Translations under genes and position numbers: made by a program | Assembly (NCBI RefSeq): GCF_000688415.1 | Contig: NZ_JIAH01000010.1 | Location: forward strand, 88,501-152,500 | DNA length: 64,000 bases | DNA from: Corynebacterium pseudodiphtheriticum DSM 44287 | Lineage (GTDB): Bacteria; Actinomycetota; Actinomycetes; Mycobacteriales; Mycobacteriaceae | Direction of reading: 5' to 3' | Shown here: positions 46,047-55,259 of the stretch, piece after piece | How the letters are laid out: each line of letters opens with the position of its first letter | Numbering within the stretch: the first letter of the stretch is position 1 | Notes under the pieces: generated by a model | Database searches by the model: none | What the model saw: only the letters and a program-made list of their open reading frames with translations | What the model was told of the DNA's origin: nothing

Positions 46047-46796
46047 CTACAAGTAGGTCCAACTTTTACGCGGATCTTCTTGCGCTACCCGTCGCACTTG
46101 AGAATTTGTCATAGCCCAAGCGGGGTAGCTAGCGTCGATGGCCTTAAGTACTGTCAGAAGGTCGTTGAGACGTCCTCGGATGTTGGTTTCCAAGAGGTTT
46201 TCTTGGTGTGATACTCGGTTGCGTAGACGTGTCAGTCTTTCGACTTTCTTCCCAATGTTTTCCCTCGATTGGCCCTCAAGGCCAGCGCGGGGAAAGGCGT
46301 GGTGTAAGCACTCTTTCCACAGTATTTTTGCGTTTGGACGATGGTCTGGCAACGCTTCTCCGAGAAGATTCGACCAATTACCTAATGTGAGTTGGGCTAT
46401 TACATCATCATGGCTGAGCGGAGCGTTCTTGCGCGCGTGTCCATTGCGGCGACGCTGAGATTCTTTCCGAGCCCATTTTCTAGCCTGTCCCATTGGCCCT
46501 TTGAACATGTCGTATAAAAGCTGTGCTGATTAGTATTCAAGGGACCAATCTCTGTAGCCCTTTTCCTTATAATTCCAGTCCTGAAGCGCATTGTTCATCG
46601 CGTTGCGTGTTAGAACCTCAAAGTAAGACAACTGAGAGTGTAAAGCGCCGGCTAGCCGAGTATTCCAGCGGTACAGTGCTACCGCCTTTTCTGTATCGTT
46701 TCCTGCAGCTGTGTAGTATGTTTTGAAACGAGCCGCGCCAAGCATGGTTTCTAGTTCATTTTTGTCCTTCATACGCTTAATGATATGCTCAAGCAT
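46047..46796 (-). pseudogene. Abi/HEPN-family abortive-infection-like gene split by an in-frame stop
   Basis: A first part (ATG at 46796, MLEHIIKRMKDKNELETM, through ALHSQLSYFEVLTRNAMNNAL to a stop at 46530) and a second part (from 46529 to 46047) are in the same frame, divided only by TAA at 46530-46532. Read through, it is one Abi-like protein of about 250 residues: N-terminal AbiD/AbiF-type helices and a C-terminal HEPN motif RNRVSH (R-x4-H, the RNase motif) around 46205. The stop could be a nonsense mutation or programmed. A longer frame to 46958 runs over the hairpin and is not coding. A hairpin lies 35 bases upstream of the ATG. Confidence 0.65.
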
Positions 46797-46830
46797 GTGA
46801 GCGTCAATGTAGATTGGCGCACCATACCCC

Positions 46831-46859
46831 ACGACCCCAAGCCTTGTGCTTGGGGTCGT
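46831..46859. ncRNA. 12-bp perfect hairpin upstream of the Abi-like gene
   Basis: ACGACCCCAAGC (46831-46842) and GCTTGGGGTCGT (46848-46859) form a perfect 12-bp stem with a CTTGT loop. On the plus strand it is followed by TGTTTTA, so a terminator is possible, but no plus-strand gene ends nearby. On the minus strand it lies in the 5' leader of the Abi-like gene. Abi/AbiF genes are often preceded by a structured RNA, so a guard RNA is the interesting reading. Confidence 0.4.
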
Positions 46860-47061
46860 TGTTTTACCCCTTGGTAAACCCGGGCTAAGGGCTAAGTAGC
46901 AAAAGGGAGTGGCGAAGAAGTAAAGTGAACCGCGAGTTGGGTATGGGGTCGATGTCACTGTACTTCAAGACTATCTACAGTGGATCGCCACACATGCCAC
47001 AGTACATGTTTGAGATAATAAGTTGAGTATTATTGGTGCCTACCATCGTATACCGAAAGGT

Positions 47062-47571
47062 TTAGAGGCGACGTTCCGCCTCCTTAAGTGTTGTCAGCAC
47101 GCGTATCTGTAGCAGGACAGGATAGAGATGGCCGAATACCCCGACCACTATTAGGATTACAGAAGAAATCCACCCACCGGTCGCGACGGCCCATACCGAA
47201 GAAGTGGAATGAAGGACTATTGCCCATCCATGACCACCCGCGGCAGCTCTCATATGCCTCGGATCCCAACTTTTCGTCGATTCGACTGAACTACCTTCCC
47301 GCATGGCAAAAATGAGCTTATTCCAGCCAATCCGCGAAAGAGCTCCGTTGAAGATATGAACGCCCCATTTTCGGCTAGCGTCACGCGAAAGAGACAAATG
47401 ATTCCACAATACTCTCGGGAGGTGGTGTTCTAGTGAATTACCGACGAACAGGGCGAATCCGAATCCCATAAGAACCGTTGTAATGACAAACGCCACAGAA
47501 TCAGTGCCGGCTTCATCCGCGACAATAATGAGACCAAAAGAGGCTGCGACTGTTAGAATTAAAGCGAACAC
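47062..47571 (-). CDS. Hypothetical membrane protein
   Basis: 169 residues from a GTG start, with about four hydrophobic segments (LILTVAASFGLIIVAD, AFVITTVLMGFGFALFVG, WAIVLHSTSSVWAVATGGWISSVILIVVG, and the last helix ending HLYPVLLQIRVLTTLKEAERRL). The ending YPVLLQIR and central HxxxS pattern recall small acyltransferase-like CrtO/'glycosyl-diaponeurosporenoate' family proteins, but the match is weak. Ribosome site is poor, so the start is uncertain. It is in the degraded region between the Abi-like gene and the iron genes. Confidence 0.5.
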   Translation of the reverse strand: MFALILTVAASFGLIIVADEAGTDSVAFVITTVLMGFGFALFVGNSLEHHLPRVLWNHLSLSRDASRKWGVHIFNGALSRIGWNKLIFAMREGSSVESTKSWDPRHMRAAAGGHGWAIVLHSTSSVWAVATGGWISSVILIVVGVFGHLYPVLLQIRVLTTLKEAERRL

Positions 47572-47897
47572 TCCGGATCACCGCTTCCTGGGCTTTGTGC
47601 CCTCGAGTACCATGCATTCAAAGGAGTTTAGTCTCTCATCTCCTAACAGGCGGCCGTGCTGCTCAAGACCACGAAGCAGCATATGTTCACTCACGAGGGG
47701 TTTTGACCACGACATAGACTCGAACCCTGTCTCCTCGATTAGTTAGCGCTCTCTGCGCCGTCGCAAAGCACGGGTGCGGCAAACCAATATACCGGCACTG
47801 TGCGGGTGATGACGGGGTATGAAACCATCCAATTGGCAGGCCCTAAGGATTCAAACCCACACGAGCCATCCGACGCCAGTCTCCCACCCAGTACACG
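47572..47897. other. Non-coding gap with tRNA-like fragments
   Basis: 326 bases between the hypothetical membrane protein and the siderophore-binding gene. Two stretches on the minus strand resemble T-arms of tRNAs (GGGTTCGAGTCTATG near 47730; GGGTTTGAATCC near 47850), but neither folds into a tRNA. They may be scars of past integration beside a tRNA. Confidence 0.3.
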
Positions 47898-49010
47898 CTA
47901 CTTCGCGAAATGCTTCTCCAGCTCGTCCAGCATCATCATCGCACTGTAGAAGTCTAGGCGGAACAGCTCTGGGCTCAGCAAGTAGATGGCGTCGTTCGCG
48001 ATGGCCGGGTTGTTGGCCAACAGTGGGTTGTTCTTCAACGCCTCCACTGGGTCGCCACCGGTGGTGCTCATGGTCAGCACGGTTTCACCGGTGATGGCCT
48101 TCGGGGCGTTTTCCGGGACCACCGTCTTGACGTCTTTACGCGCACCGCGCGGACCAGCGGTATCAACGATCTCGTCGTCCGGCACCGCAACCTCAAAACC
48201 GATATCTTCCAGCAGCTGCCCCTGCGCTGACTCCGCGCTCCAGAAGTTCAAACCGCGATCACCAGGCAGCGGCATGACAAAGTTCGTCGGCTGCTCTGGC
48301 AACTCAATGGCCTTAGTGACCTCTTCCAGGCGGTCCTCATACTGTTGAATCGCCTCGGCAGCATCTTTTTCATGCCCAGTGGCCTCTGCAAGCAGGCTCA
48401 TGATCTCATCCCAGCCCTGGTCAGAATAATCAACCACCACGACTGGCACGCCGATCGCACTAAGCTTGTCATACTCAGCCACCGCCGAATCCTGACCACT
48501 GGCACTCACGACAATCATGTCCGGATCCTGCGCCGCGATAGCCTCTACATCGACCTCAAGGTTATACAGGCTTTCGACGCCTTGTTCTGCGGCTTCATCG
48601 GCCCATTGCAAGAAAAATCCCTGTTCGTCGGCCAAACCACCGGCTGCCGCACCACCAGTTGCCTTGATCGGTGCATCCATTGCCAGCAAGGAACCAGTCA
48701 AAGTCACCGAAGTTGACACAATATTCTTCGGCTGCTCAGTGATTTCAACTTCTTCAGTATCACCAGTGACCTCACCGTTGTTCACAACAAGTGAATCCAC
48801 AGTCCGCGGCCACGAGGTGGCATCATCTTCACTGCCAGCAGTTTCTCCAGCAGTTTCCGAACTCGTGGCGTGCGCACTCGTGCTTGCGGCATCCGATCCA
48901 TTGGCGGATTCGTCAGCTTGGCTGCAGCTGACCAACAACAGGCTGAATGCGGTTACGGTAGAAACGGCAAAATACGCATGCCTGTGCACAATTCGGCGTC
49001 GGGTTGTCAT
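47898..49010 (-). CDS. Siderophore-binding lipoprotein (FepB/FecB-type)
   Basis: 370 residues. Signal peptide with lipobox LLLVSC at about 24-29, so it is tethered to the membrane as a lipoprotein. A Ser/Ala/Thr/Glu-rich linker follows, then a helical-backbone binding-protein fold: QPKNIVSTSVTLTGSLLAM, DPDMIVVSASGQDS, IGVPVVVVDYSDQGWDEI, and C-terminal FRLDFYSAMMMLDEL. It would capture a ferric catecholate or similar siderophore. The gene follows a Fes-like esterase. Cognate permease and ATPase genes are not in this window. A DtxR-like repeat is in the upstream gap. Confidence 0.88.
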   Translation of the reverse strand: MTTRRRIVHRHAYFAVSTVTAFSLLLVSCSQADESANGSDAASTSAHATSSETAGETAGSEDDATSWPRTVDSLVVNNGEVTGDTEEVEITEQPKNIVSTSVTLTGSLLAMDAPIKATGGAAAGGLADEQGFFLQWADEAAEQGVESLYNLEVDVEAIAAQDPDMIVVSASGQDSAVAEYDKLSAIGVPVVVVDYSDQGWDEIMSLLAEATGHEKDAAEAIQQYEDRLEEVTKAIELPEQPTNFVMPLPGDRGLNFWSAESAQGQLLEDIGFEVAVPDDEIVDTAGPRGARKDVKTVVPENAPKAITGETVLTMSTTGGDPVEALKNNPLLANNPAIANDAIYLLSPELFRLDFYSAMMMLDELEKHFAK

Positions 49011-49044
49011 TTATCTGCCCTTCAAATTAAAATCTTCCTAGGTG

Positions 49045-49083
49045 TTTAGTTAGCCCATCCTTGAAATTACCTAAATGATTAGG
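49045..49083. promoter_or_regulatory. DtxR-like operator region before the siderophore-binding gene
   Basis: A 19-base DtxR-like element (49045-49063; core TTAG...CCATCC, 13 of 19 positions fit) is followed by a perfect palindrome CCTAA-ATGA-TTAGG (49070-49083). DtxR consensus is TTAGGTTAG-S-CTAACCTAA. Iron-dependent repression is likely. Confidence 0.45.
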
Positions 49084-49111
49084 GTTAAAGAATGGATAGC
49101 CTTATTTACAT

Positions 49112-50413
49112 TCAACTTTCGTGAATATACACCCGACCCAAAACATGCTTAAGAAGCTGCGCACGCCAGGACACAAAATCATGACCACCCTCGTACACCG
49201 TGAGACTATGCGGCCAACTGCAGCTTTCCAGCTTGCGCGCTAACAAGAACGCTTTGGCGACACCGACATCTTCGCGCACACCTACATCAATATGAATTCG
49301 TGGCATAACCTGCTGCGATAAAAACTCCTCAGTAATCCAGCTGTAATTCTGCAGATTATTATCCGTCGGGACTGCCTTACGCTCGGGCCGCCACCATAAC
49401 GACGGCGATTGGACCAATACCGTGTCATAGGCATCGGGATACAGTTGCGCGATACGCAATGCCGCCAAGCCACCCAGCGATTGCCCAGCCAGGATGCGGT
49501 GTTCTGGGCTCAATTCCACGCAATGCTCGGCAGCCAGCGTCGCGACGTATGCAGTCAGCTGTGTGCACACGAATCCCAAAAACTCTTCTTCCAGCCCGAG
49601 GCGACGCACGCGTTGCGCATTGGAATCATTCACAATCGACAGCACCGCCATCCGGCGTTCCGAGTTTTCATTCACCGCGGCAATATGGGCGGCCAGGTTG
49701 GCTTTCTGCCAGTTTTCCCCGTCAAAAAGCGTGAGTAGACCAACTTTTTGGACCAGCTCATCGCCGCCCCCGCCAGTGTCAGCAGAGTCGGCACCGGCAG
49801 CAGCGTCGCCAGCATCGGCAACACCGGTAGGGATATTAGTAGCTGGTAAATACAACAGAAACCGCACGTCTCCCAGTTGGCCAGGGATCGCACGCATCTC
49901 CTGCTTGCCGACGGGCAGCGGCTGCGAAATCTCCGAAAGCCCAAAGCCATCCTCACACCACAAGGTGCGGATCGCGTGCGGGTCACACATGGTGGGGGTG
50001 CGATGGCCCTCGGTGAGTTGAAAACCATAACTGCCCTGGTACTCGGATGATACTGCCACCGAATGAGTCCAGATATCTGTACCTGGGACATGCGTCATAG
50101 CCCCCAGGTCGTACTTTAATTTATCTGTAAGCCGATTAATGTGCAGGTGAAGGCCGGTCTTCAGGAGCTGATTCACGGTAGGAAGCCGTCGGCTGGTGGC
50201 AGCCTGCAACTCGCTATGGCGCACCGCAAATGCATAAGACGAATCATCGTGACTGCGACGGGGAAAGCCGCCGGCTGCCACATGATTCCAGGCGGCATCG
50301 AGTTGTACCGAACCTGCCGCACGTACAGAATCGGTAAAACCAGCAGAATCTGCTGCAACGGCCTGCTCCAGTTGTCGACGCAGTTCTGCTTCCTCGCCCG
50401 GCAGCACATTCAT
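49112..50413 (-). CDS. Enterochelin esterase-like hydrolase (Fes family)
   Basis: 433 residues, predicted to cleave the ester backbone of an imported ferric siderophore and so release iron in the cytoplasm. The C-terminal esterase domain has the nucleophile elbow LAGQSLGGLAAL, the segment QSPSLWWRPE following it as in Fes/D-type esterases, and a late His in YEGGHDFVSWRAQL. The N-terminal half is a beta-rich Fes-specific domain. No signal peptide. Upstream (50415-50433) is a DtxR-like site. Organised with the siderophore-binding gene 101 bases downstream. Confidence 0.85.
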   Translation of the reverse strand: MNVLPGEEAELRRQLEQAVAADSAGFTDSVRAAGSVQLDAAWNHVAAGGFPRRSHDDSSYAFAVRHSELQAATSRRLPTVNQLLKTGLHLHINRLTDKLKYDLGAMTHVPGTDIWTHSVAVSSEYQGSYGFQLTEGHRTPTMCDPHAIRTLWCEDGFGLSEISQPLPVGKQEMRAIPGQLGDVRFLLYLPATNIPTGVADAGDAAAGADSADTGGGGDELVQKVGLLTLFDGENWQKANLAAHIAAVNENSERRMAVLSIVNDSNAQRVRRLGLEEEFLGFVCTQLTAYVATLAAEHCVELSPEHRILAGQSLGGLAALRIAQLYPDAYDTVLVQSPSLWWRPERKAVPTDNNLQNYSWITEEFLSQQVMPRIHIDVGVREDVGVAKAFLLARKLESCSWPHSLTVYEGGHDFVSWRAQLLKHVLGRVYIHES

Positions 50414-50414
50414 G

Positions 50415-50433
50415 ATTGCATAGGCTACCGTAA
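50415..50433. promoter_or_regulatory. DtxR-like site at the Fes-type gene start
   Basis: ATTGCATAGGCTACCGTAA matches DtxR consensus at 13 of 19 positions with the core TAGGCTA, directly upstream of the start codon. The position is inside the leader or promoter. Confidence 0.4.
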
Positions 50434-50490
50434 GTTAAATTTTTTCATCGCAGATCCCCGCCCTTAAATTCCACTACGGGTCCCAAGCAG

Positions 50491-50521
50491 CAAAAAGACC
50501 CCAGGAAAATCCTGGGGTCTT
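50491..50521 (-). terminator. Terminator downstream of ferritin
   Basis: A 12-bp stem AAGACCCCAGGA/TCCTGGGGTCTT with an AAA loop; on the minus strand it is followed by TTTTGCTGC. Serves the ferritin gene. Confidence 0.85.
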
Positions 50522-50565
50522 CAAGCAGGGCTCTCAGAGCCATTCTTTACTGGCTCTTGTAAATT

Positions 50566-51048
50566 TTAGCGTTCTGCCAGCTGAGCGTCGATGCGCAGAA
50601 TGCCGGATCCGTTGTCGCCTACCAGCTCAAGCTGGTCGACGATCTCGGAAACAGATGCTTCTTCCTCGATCTGCTCATCCAAGAACCAGTTCAGCAGGGT
50701 GCGGGAGTCAACGTCGTCGATCTCGTCAGCCAAGCGAACGATGTCGCGAATCTGGCCGGAAACCTTCTTCTCATGCTCCAGGGCAGCCTTGAAAGCATCG
50801 ATTGGCTTCTCGATCTTCAGATCATCAACGCTGATCTCGCCGATCTGTGGCTTCTCGTCGCGATCCAGCAGGTGATCAGCGAACTTCTGTGCGTGCTCAC
50901 GCTCCTCATCAGCCTGCTTGAACATCCAATCACGCATACCAGGCAGGGACAGCTCGTCGAGCTCGTATGCCAGCTGGGTGTAAATCAAAGCAGCGCCGTG
51001 CTCGTTAGTAACCTGCTTGTTGATCAAGTTGAATAGCTTCTCGTTCAT
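50566..51048 (-). CDS. ftn: Ferritin
   Basis: Iron-storage protein of 160 residues from the ATG at 51048 (MNEKLFNLINKQVTNEHG), with AAAGGTG about 11 bases upstream; an earlier frame start at 51078 is unlikely. Ferritin four-helix signatures include NEHGAALIYTQLAYEL (first Glu of the ferroxidase site), ADEEREHAQKFADHLLDR (Glu and His ligands) and LNWFLDEQIEEEASVSEI. Oxidises Fe(II) and stores Fe(III) in a 24-mer shell. The iron cluster context (Fes, binding protein) and DtxR-like half sites in the upstream gap fit iron-dependent control. Confidence 0.93.
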   Translation of the reverse strand: MNEKLFNLINKQVTNEHGAALIYTQLAYELDELSLPGMRDWMFKQADEEREHAQKFADHLLDRDEKPQIGEISVDDLKIEKPIDAFKAALEHEKKVSGQIRDIVRLADEIDDVDSRTLLNWFLDEQIEEEASVSEIVDQLELVGDNGSGILRIDAQLAER

Positions 51049-51446
51049 GGAACGATCACACCTTTCTAAGAAAATCAATTCCGAAACCGTCTATCCGGTT
51101 CCGTGTGCTTTGTTGTGATTCCCAGACTACCAACAATGCCGCGAAATGCTAACCCTATGAATCTTAGATAAATCAATAGGTTCTACTAATCCACCTTAGG
51201 GCACACAACCCTGCTACCTGCAGGAATACCTAACAAAGGAAACCCAAAACCCGCTAGTCAGCCCCTAAATAGGGGGACCTAAATTAGTAACTCTGCATGG
51301 TTTGATAGCTCACTCGGCGCCATTTTTAGCCTTTTTCCAACGCCGAGCGCCACCGAAAATCATGTCAGAAACCACCCCATTTCAGGGGTAATTCTTCAAA
51401 GGTGCGCGAGTCCCGCCGTTCCTAGTTCCTGCAGTGCGGAACTACT
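51049..51446. other. Intergenic region between ferritin and ugd
   Basis: About 400 bases with no plausible gene. It holds several CCTAA/TTAGG-type half-sites (near 51150 GCTAACC, 51220 and 51276) and a short palindrome CCCCTA-AA-TAGGGG at 51262-51275, in a suitable position for an iron-responsive ferritin promoter. Further on are weak inverted repeats that may end ugd transcription on the minus strand or serve no role. Confidence 0.5.
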
Positions 51447-52823
51447 TCAGTCGCCACGGCCAAGTGCATGAACCTGCCAACCGGCACCCCGCCAGCGCGC
51501 GAGGTCCAACGCATTGCGTGCATCAATCAACACCGGCTCGGCCACCAACTCCGCCGCCCACACCGGGTCCAGTTCCCGGTACTCCCGCCACTCGGTCGCC
51601 AGAATCACCAGATCAGCCCCAGCCACACCGTCGGCAAGCGAAGCCGGATATTCTAAGCCCGGATACACCCGACGCGCATTCTCCACTGCCTGCGGGTCAC
51701 ACACGCGCACCCGCGCACCACGCAGCGCCAACTCAGCAGCAACATGCAAGGCCGGGGAATCGCGCACATCATCAGAATTCGGCTTAAACGCCGCCCCCAG
51801 CACCGTGATTACCGCGCCCGACAATCCCGGCCGTGCCGACCCCGCAGGCTCTGCCACCTTCGGAGATTGCGCCACCAGCTCACTGGCCAGCTGCACCACA
51901 CGCTGCCGCCGACGGGCATTGATCAACTCCACCTGCCCCAAAAACGCCAGCGCATCACCGGCGCCGCACTCGTCGGCACGCGCCCGAAAAGCGCGCACAT
52001 CCTTCGGCAAACAGCCACCACCAAAGCCCAGGCCAGCACCCAAATACTGGTGCCCTATGCGCTCGTCGTAGCCCAAGGCCTCAGCTACCGCAGCAACATC
52101 ACCGCCAACGGCTTCGCAGACCTCTGCGATGGCATTAATAAAACTAATCTTGGTGGCTAAAAAGGCATTCGCCGCGGATTTCACCAGTTCTGCACTCGCC
52201 CACGGCATCACCAAAAACGGCGTTCCCCGCTCCAACGGTGCCCGGTACACCTCACGCAATTTCTGCAACGCTGGCGCTGAGCTCACCCCATTCGGAGTGC
52301 TTTCTGCCCCTGTTCCCACCACGATCCGGTCCGGGCACAGCGTATCGGCCACCGCATGCCCTTCGCGCAAAAACTCAGGATTCCACAAAATATCAACAGT
52401 GGCTCGGCTGATATTAGCTGCGCGTTCCTGCAGCCGCGCAGCCGTGCCCACCGGCACCGTAGACTTGCCCACCAGCACGTGTTTACCACGCAACAGAGGT
52501 GCCAGCTGGTCGACGACTGCCTCCACCGCACTGGTATCAGCCGCCGGACTATCCGCGCGTTCCGGCGTGCCCACGGCAATAAAATGCAACTGCGCAAACT
52601 CCGCAGCCTGCTGGTAATCGCAACTAAACCGCAGTCTCCCCGATTCCACGCCACGGGCAACCAACTCTGCTAACCCCGGTTCATAAAACGGCACACGCGC
52701 AGCCTGCAACTGCGCCACGCGCGCGGGCGCAATATCAACGCCGAGCACCTCGTGCCCCGCCTCTGCCATACACGCGGCGTGCGTGAGTCCCAAATAGCCC
52801 AGGCCAAAAACAGTAAGATGCAC
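51447..52823 (-). CDS. ugd: UDP-glucose 6-dehydrogenase
   Basis: 458 residues; oxidises UDP-glucose to UDP-glucuronate with two NAD+ for envelope polysaccharide. N-terminal NAD-binding fold GLGYLGLTHAACMAEAGHEVLGVD, substrate segment DILWNPEFLREGHAV, the catalytic Cys in GFGGGCLPKD (about 255-264), and C-terminal TVLGAAFKPNSDDVRDSP. All key residues are present. It is followed 40 bases upstream by dcd in the same direction. The neighbourhood is envelope-related. Confidence 0.93.
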   Translation of the reverse strand: MHLTVFGLGYLGLTHAACMAEAGHEVLGVDIAPARVAQLQAARVPFYEPGLAELVARGVESGRLRFSCDYQQAAEFAQLHFIAVGTPERADSPAADTSAVEAVVDQLAPLLRGKHVLVGKSTVPVGTAARLQERAANISRATVDILWNPEFLREGHAVADTLCPDRIVVGTGAESTPNGVSSAPALQKLREVYRAPLERGTPFLVMPWASAELVKSAANAFLATKISFINAIAEVCEAVGGDVAAVAEALGYDERIGHQYLGAGLGFGGGCLPKDVRAFRARADECGAGDALAFLGQVELINARRRQRVVQLASELVAQSPKVAEPAGSARPGLSGAVITVLGAAFKPNSDDVRDSPALHVAAELALRGARVRVCDPQAVENARRVYPGLEYPASLADGVAGADLVILATEWREYRELDPVWAAELVAEPVLIDARNALDLARWRGAGWQVHALGRGD

Positions 52824-52863
52824 GCAACAACCCCAGTTAGAACCGGCCTACAGCCCAGGCCAT

Positions 52864-53427
52864 TTAACGGAAGTTCAAATAGGACTTCGACGGCGTCGGC
52901 CCGCGCTGCCCCTGGTACTTTGAGCCCAACGCTCCCGCGCCATACGGTGATTCCGCAGGCGAGGTCATCGCGAACAACGCCAGCTGCCCCACCTTCATGC
53001 CTGGCCACAGCGTGATCGGCAAATTCGCCACGTTCGACAGCTCCAAAGTGATGTGCCCGCAAAAACCGGGATCAATAAAACCAGCCGTCGAATGTGTCAG
53101 CAAGCCCAGTCGCCCCAGCGAAGATTTACCTTCCAAACGGCCAGCCAGATCTGCGGGCAAGCGGAATTCCTCCAAAGTGGCACCCAACACAAATTCACCG
53201 GGGTGCAGCACAAAACCTTCGTCGTCGCCAACTTCGCGCAGCGTAGTCAGGTCTTCCATCTCCAATTTCGGATCAATGTGGGTATAGCGCGAGTTATTAA
53301 ACACCCGGAAGAACTTGTCCAGCCGCACATCGACGGACGAAGGCTGAATCAGCTCTGGATCGCAGGGGCTAATGCCCAGCCGTTCAGAATCAATGGCGGC
53401 ACGGATGTCTCGATCAGACAGCAACAT
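52864..53427 (-). CDS. dcd: dCTP deaminase
   Basis: 187 residues from the ATG at 53427 ([18 protein letters not shown]), which has a GTAGGA ribosome site; the longer frame to 53481 is not needed. Converts dCTP to dUTP (in actinobacteria possibly also hydrolysing dUTP). Motifs: [64 protein letters not shown]. Family length and order are correct. Convergent spacing indicates it forms a run with ugd and the VanW gene. Confidence 0.95.
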   Translation of the reverse strand: MLLSDRDIRAAIDSERLGISPCDPELIQPSSVDVRLDKFFRVFNNSRYTHIDPKLEMEDLTTLREVGDDEGFVLHPGEFVLGATLEEFRLPADLAGRLEGKSSLGRLGLLTHSTAGFIDPGFCGHITLELSNVANLPITLWPGMKVGQLALFAMTSPAESPYGAGALGSKYQGQRGPTPSKSYLNFR

Positions 53428-53490
53428 AGCAATTATCCTACCTAGCCAGCGCTTGCCGACGCCCGGCAGGTACTGGCTCAAACATTAGCT

Positions 53491-55176
53491 CTAGCCGCAG
53501 GTCACGATTGGCTGCGGATCATAGACGGTGGTCTGAGTATTACGCGATACCTCCGCACCATCCAAGGTACGGATCACCCGGGTATCGGACGTCGTAAAGC
53601 CCGGAATGCCGGAAGTCGGTATGCAGTTGGAACCACTGACTTTCTGCTTCGGTGGATTGGTGTGCGCCCAACGACCGCCACTGATGGATTCCACCTCGTA
53701 TTCCTTGACGCCCATCAGGCGCACGGTCACGGAACCACCGCCGACGCTCGATTCAATGCGCACTGGGTGGTTGGAATTGTTGCGGAACTTCAGGTCGATC
53801 ACGCCGTCGTACAGCGTGGCCTCGCGCCCCGCCGGGTAGCGTGAGATGTAGTAGCTGTGCGGAGTGTGCGCGACATCTTCCATGGCCGCAAAATAGGCCG
53901 CGTTGTACAAAGTGGTGGCATATTGCGAAATGCCACCGCCGACGGCGGTGTCTGCGCGGCCTTCATAAATCACGCCGGATTCCACATAGCCCTGCGCGGC
54001 GGTGCGCGAGCCGGTGGCCTGGTTGACGGAGAAGGTCTCGCCCGGCGACACAATGGTGCCGTTGAGCGCATTGGAGATCACCGAAATATTCGTGCCCGAG
54101 GCTGGGGAATAACCGCTGGTTGTGAACTCACCAACCACTTGGTCAAAAGTCGAGGCCTCGGCGTCCGCGGTGGTAAACGTCGCTGGCTGGTCCTCATAGG
54201 TGGCATCCCACTCGCGGTCATCGCCCAGCACGCGCTCGGCGAAACCGGCCATGGTCTGTTCCCAGTCAATGACTTCCCCATCCACGTGCGGGGTAACCTG
54301 CCGCTGGCCACCAGACATGGACAAGCGAGCATTTTTCATCGGGCGTTCGGATTCCGCCAGGCCTTCGCCCAAGATGTCCCGGGCCTTGGACTCGTCGACA
54401 CGTGGCTCCAAATGCCCTTCATGGGCTTCAAAATGCACGAACTCGCCGATGCGCGCGGGTTCAATCGTGCCCGTAATATTCTCGCGGCCGTGCACCTTCA
54501 GCGGGCCGGAGACAGCTTTGGCGGCAAGGCCTTCGGCGATCGCATCCACCTGATCCTGGTTAATCACCGGCTCAATCTCATTCGGCTCTACCGCGATGCC
54601 TTCCGGATCCAACCAGGAGCTCGCAACCTCTTCTTGCAGCTGCGCGCGATCAACTTCCTGGCCCGGTACGGCATCACGCGGTTCCACGTTGCCGGCTTCC
54701 AGGAATACCGCGCCATCTTCGGGGTCCCGGTGCAGCTCGCCGACCATGCGGTCTAGCTCCGGGTTCAGCGCGGCCGGATCCTCGGCGGTTTGCACGTCCA
54801 CTTCCTTCGTCGAACGGAAGAAGCTGGCCAGGCGCACAAGTGGGTTCATCGACTCATCGGGAATAGCGGCAATCGTGCCTTCCAAGTCCAGGCGCAGCCC
54901 TGCCTGCGCTGGCACGAATTCCGTGGTTTTTTCGCCCGCAGCAACACGCACGGGTTCGTTTTCTGCCTCGCGGAGTTCGTCGTCAAGCTTGGCCAGAGCA
55001 TCCTCGCGCTCCAGGGAGGAAATATCGACGCCACCCACGGACGTCGCACGCGGGATTTTGCCCTGATTCGTGGAGACATCAATGGCGTAGGCAATGCCAG
55101 CAATGACGAAAAGCCCGACGAAGACGCCGAGCACAATCGCCACACCTTTGAAACTTCTCGATTTCGCCGAATTCAC
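53491..55176 (-). CDS. VanW-domain envelope protein
   Basis: 561 residues. An N-terminal membrane anchor (GVAIVLGVFVGLFVIAGIAYAI, about 10-31) exposes two putative peptidoglycan-binding (PG_binding_4/YoaR-like) domains, and residues about 360-490 are the VanW domain (SRTAAQGYVESGVIYEGRADTAVGGGISQYATTLYNAAYFA). VanW proteins are found near envelope and vancomycin-resistance genes but their biochemistry is unknown. The C-terminus carries a G5-like beta segment with two Cys. A secreted or anchored cell-wall role is expected. Confidence 0.88.
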   Translation of the reverse strand: MNSAKSRSFKGVAIVLGVFVGLFVIAGIAYAIDVSTNQGKIPRATSVGGVDISSLEREDALAKLDDELREAENEPVRVAAGEKTTEFVPAQAGLRLDLEGTIAAIPDESMNPLVRLASFFRSTKEVDVQTAEDPAALNPELDRMVGELHRDPEDGAVFLEAGNVEPRDAVPGQEVDRAQLQEEVASSWLDPEGIAVEPNEIEPVINQDQVDAIAEGLAAKAVSGPLKVHGRENITGTIEPARIGEFVHFEAHEGHLEPRVDESKARDILGEGLAESERPMKNARLSMSGGQRQVTPHVDGEVIDWEQTMAGFAERVLGDDREWDATYEDQPATFTTADAEASTFDQVVGEFTTSGYSPASGTNISVISNALNGTIVSPGETFSVNQATGSRTAAQGYVESGVIYEGRADTAVGGGISQYATTLYNAAYFAAMEDVAHTPHSYYISRYPAGREATLYDGVIDLKFRNNSNHPVRIESSVGGGSVTVRLMGVKEYEVESISGGRWAHTNPPKQKVSGSNCIPTSGIPGFTTSDTRVIRTLDGAEVSRNTQTTVYDPQPIVTCG

Positions 55177-55259
55177 GCTTTATAGACTAACCGCTCACAC
55201 AGCTTGGTACTAGTTTGGTTGCAGCAATTCGACCCGCAACGCTATTAGGATAGAAAGCT

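Noticed and set aside
46531..46958. Long N-terminal extension of the Abi-like protein (from 46958)
   Set aside because: It runs through the perfect hairpin and lacks Abi similarity; the ATG at 46796 fits the family start.
47700..47870. Two tRNA-like T-arm segments on the minus strand
   Set aside because: Neither has an acceptor stem, anticodon arm or CCA, and their T-stems are mispaired; kept only as a note on possible integration scars.
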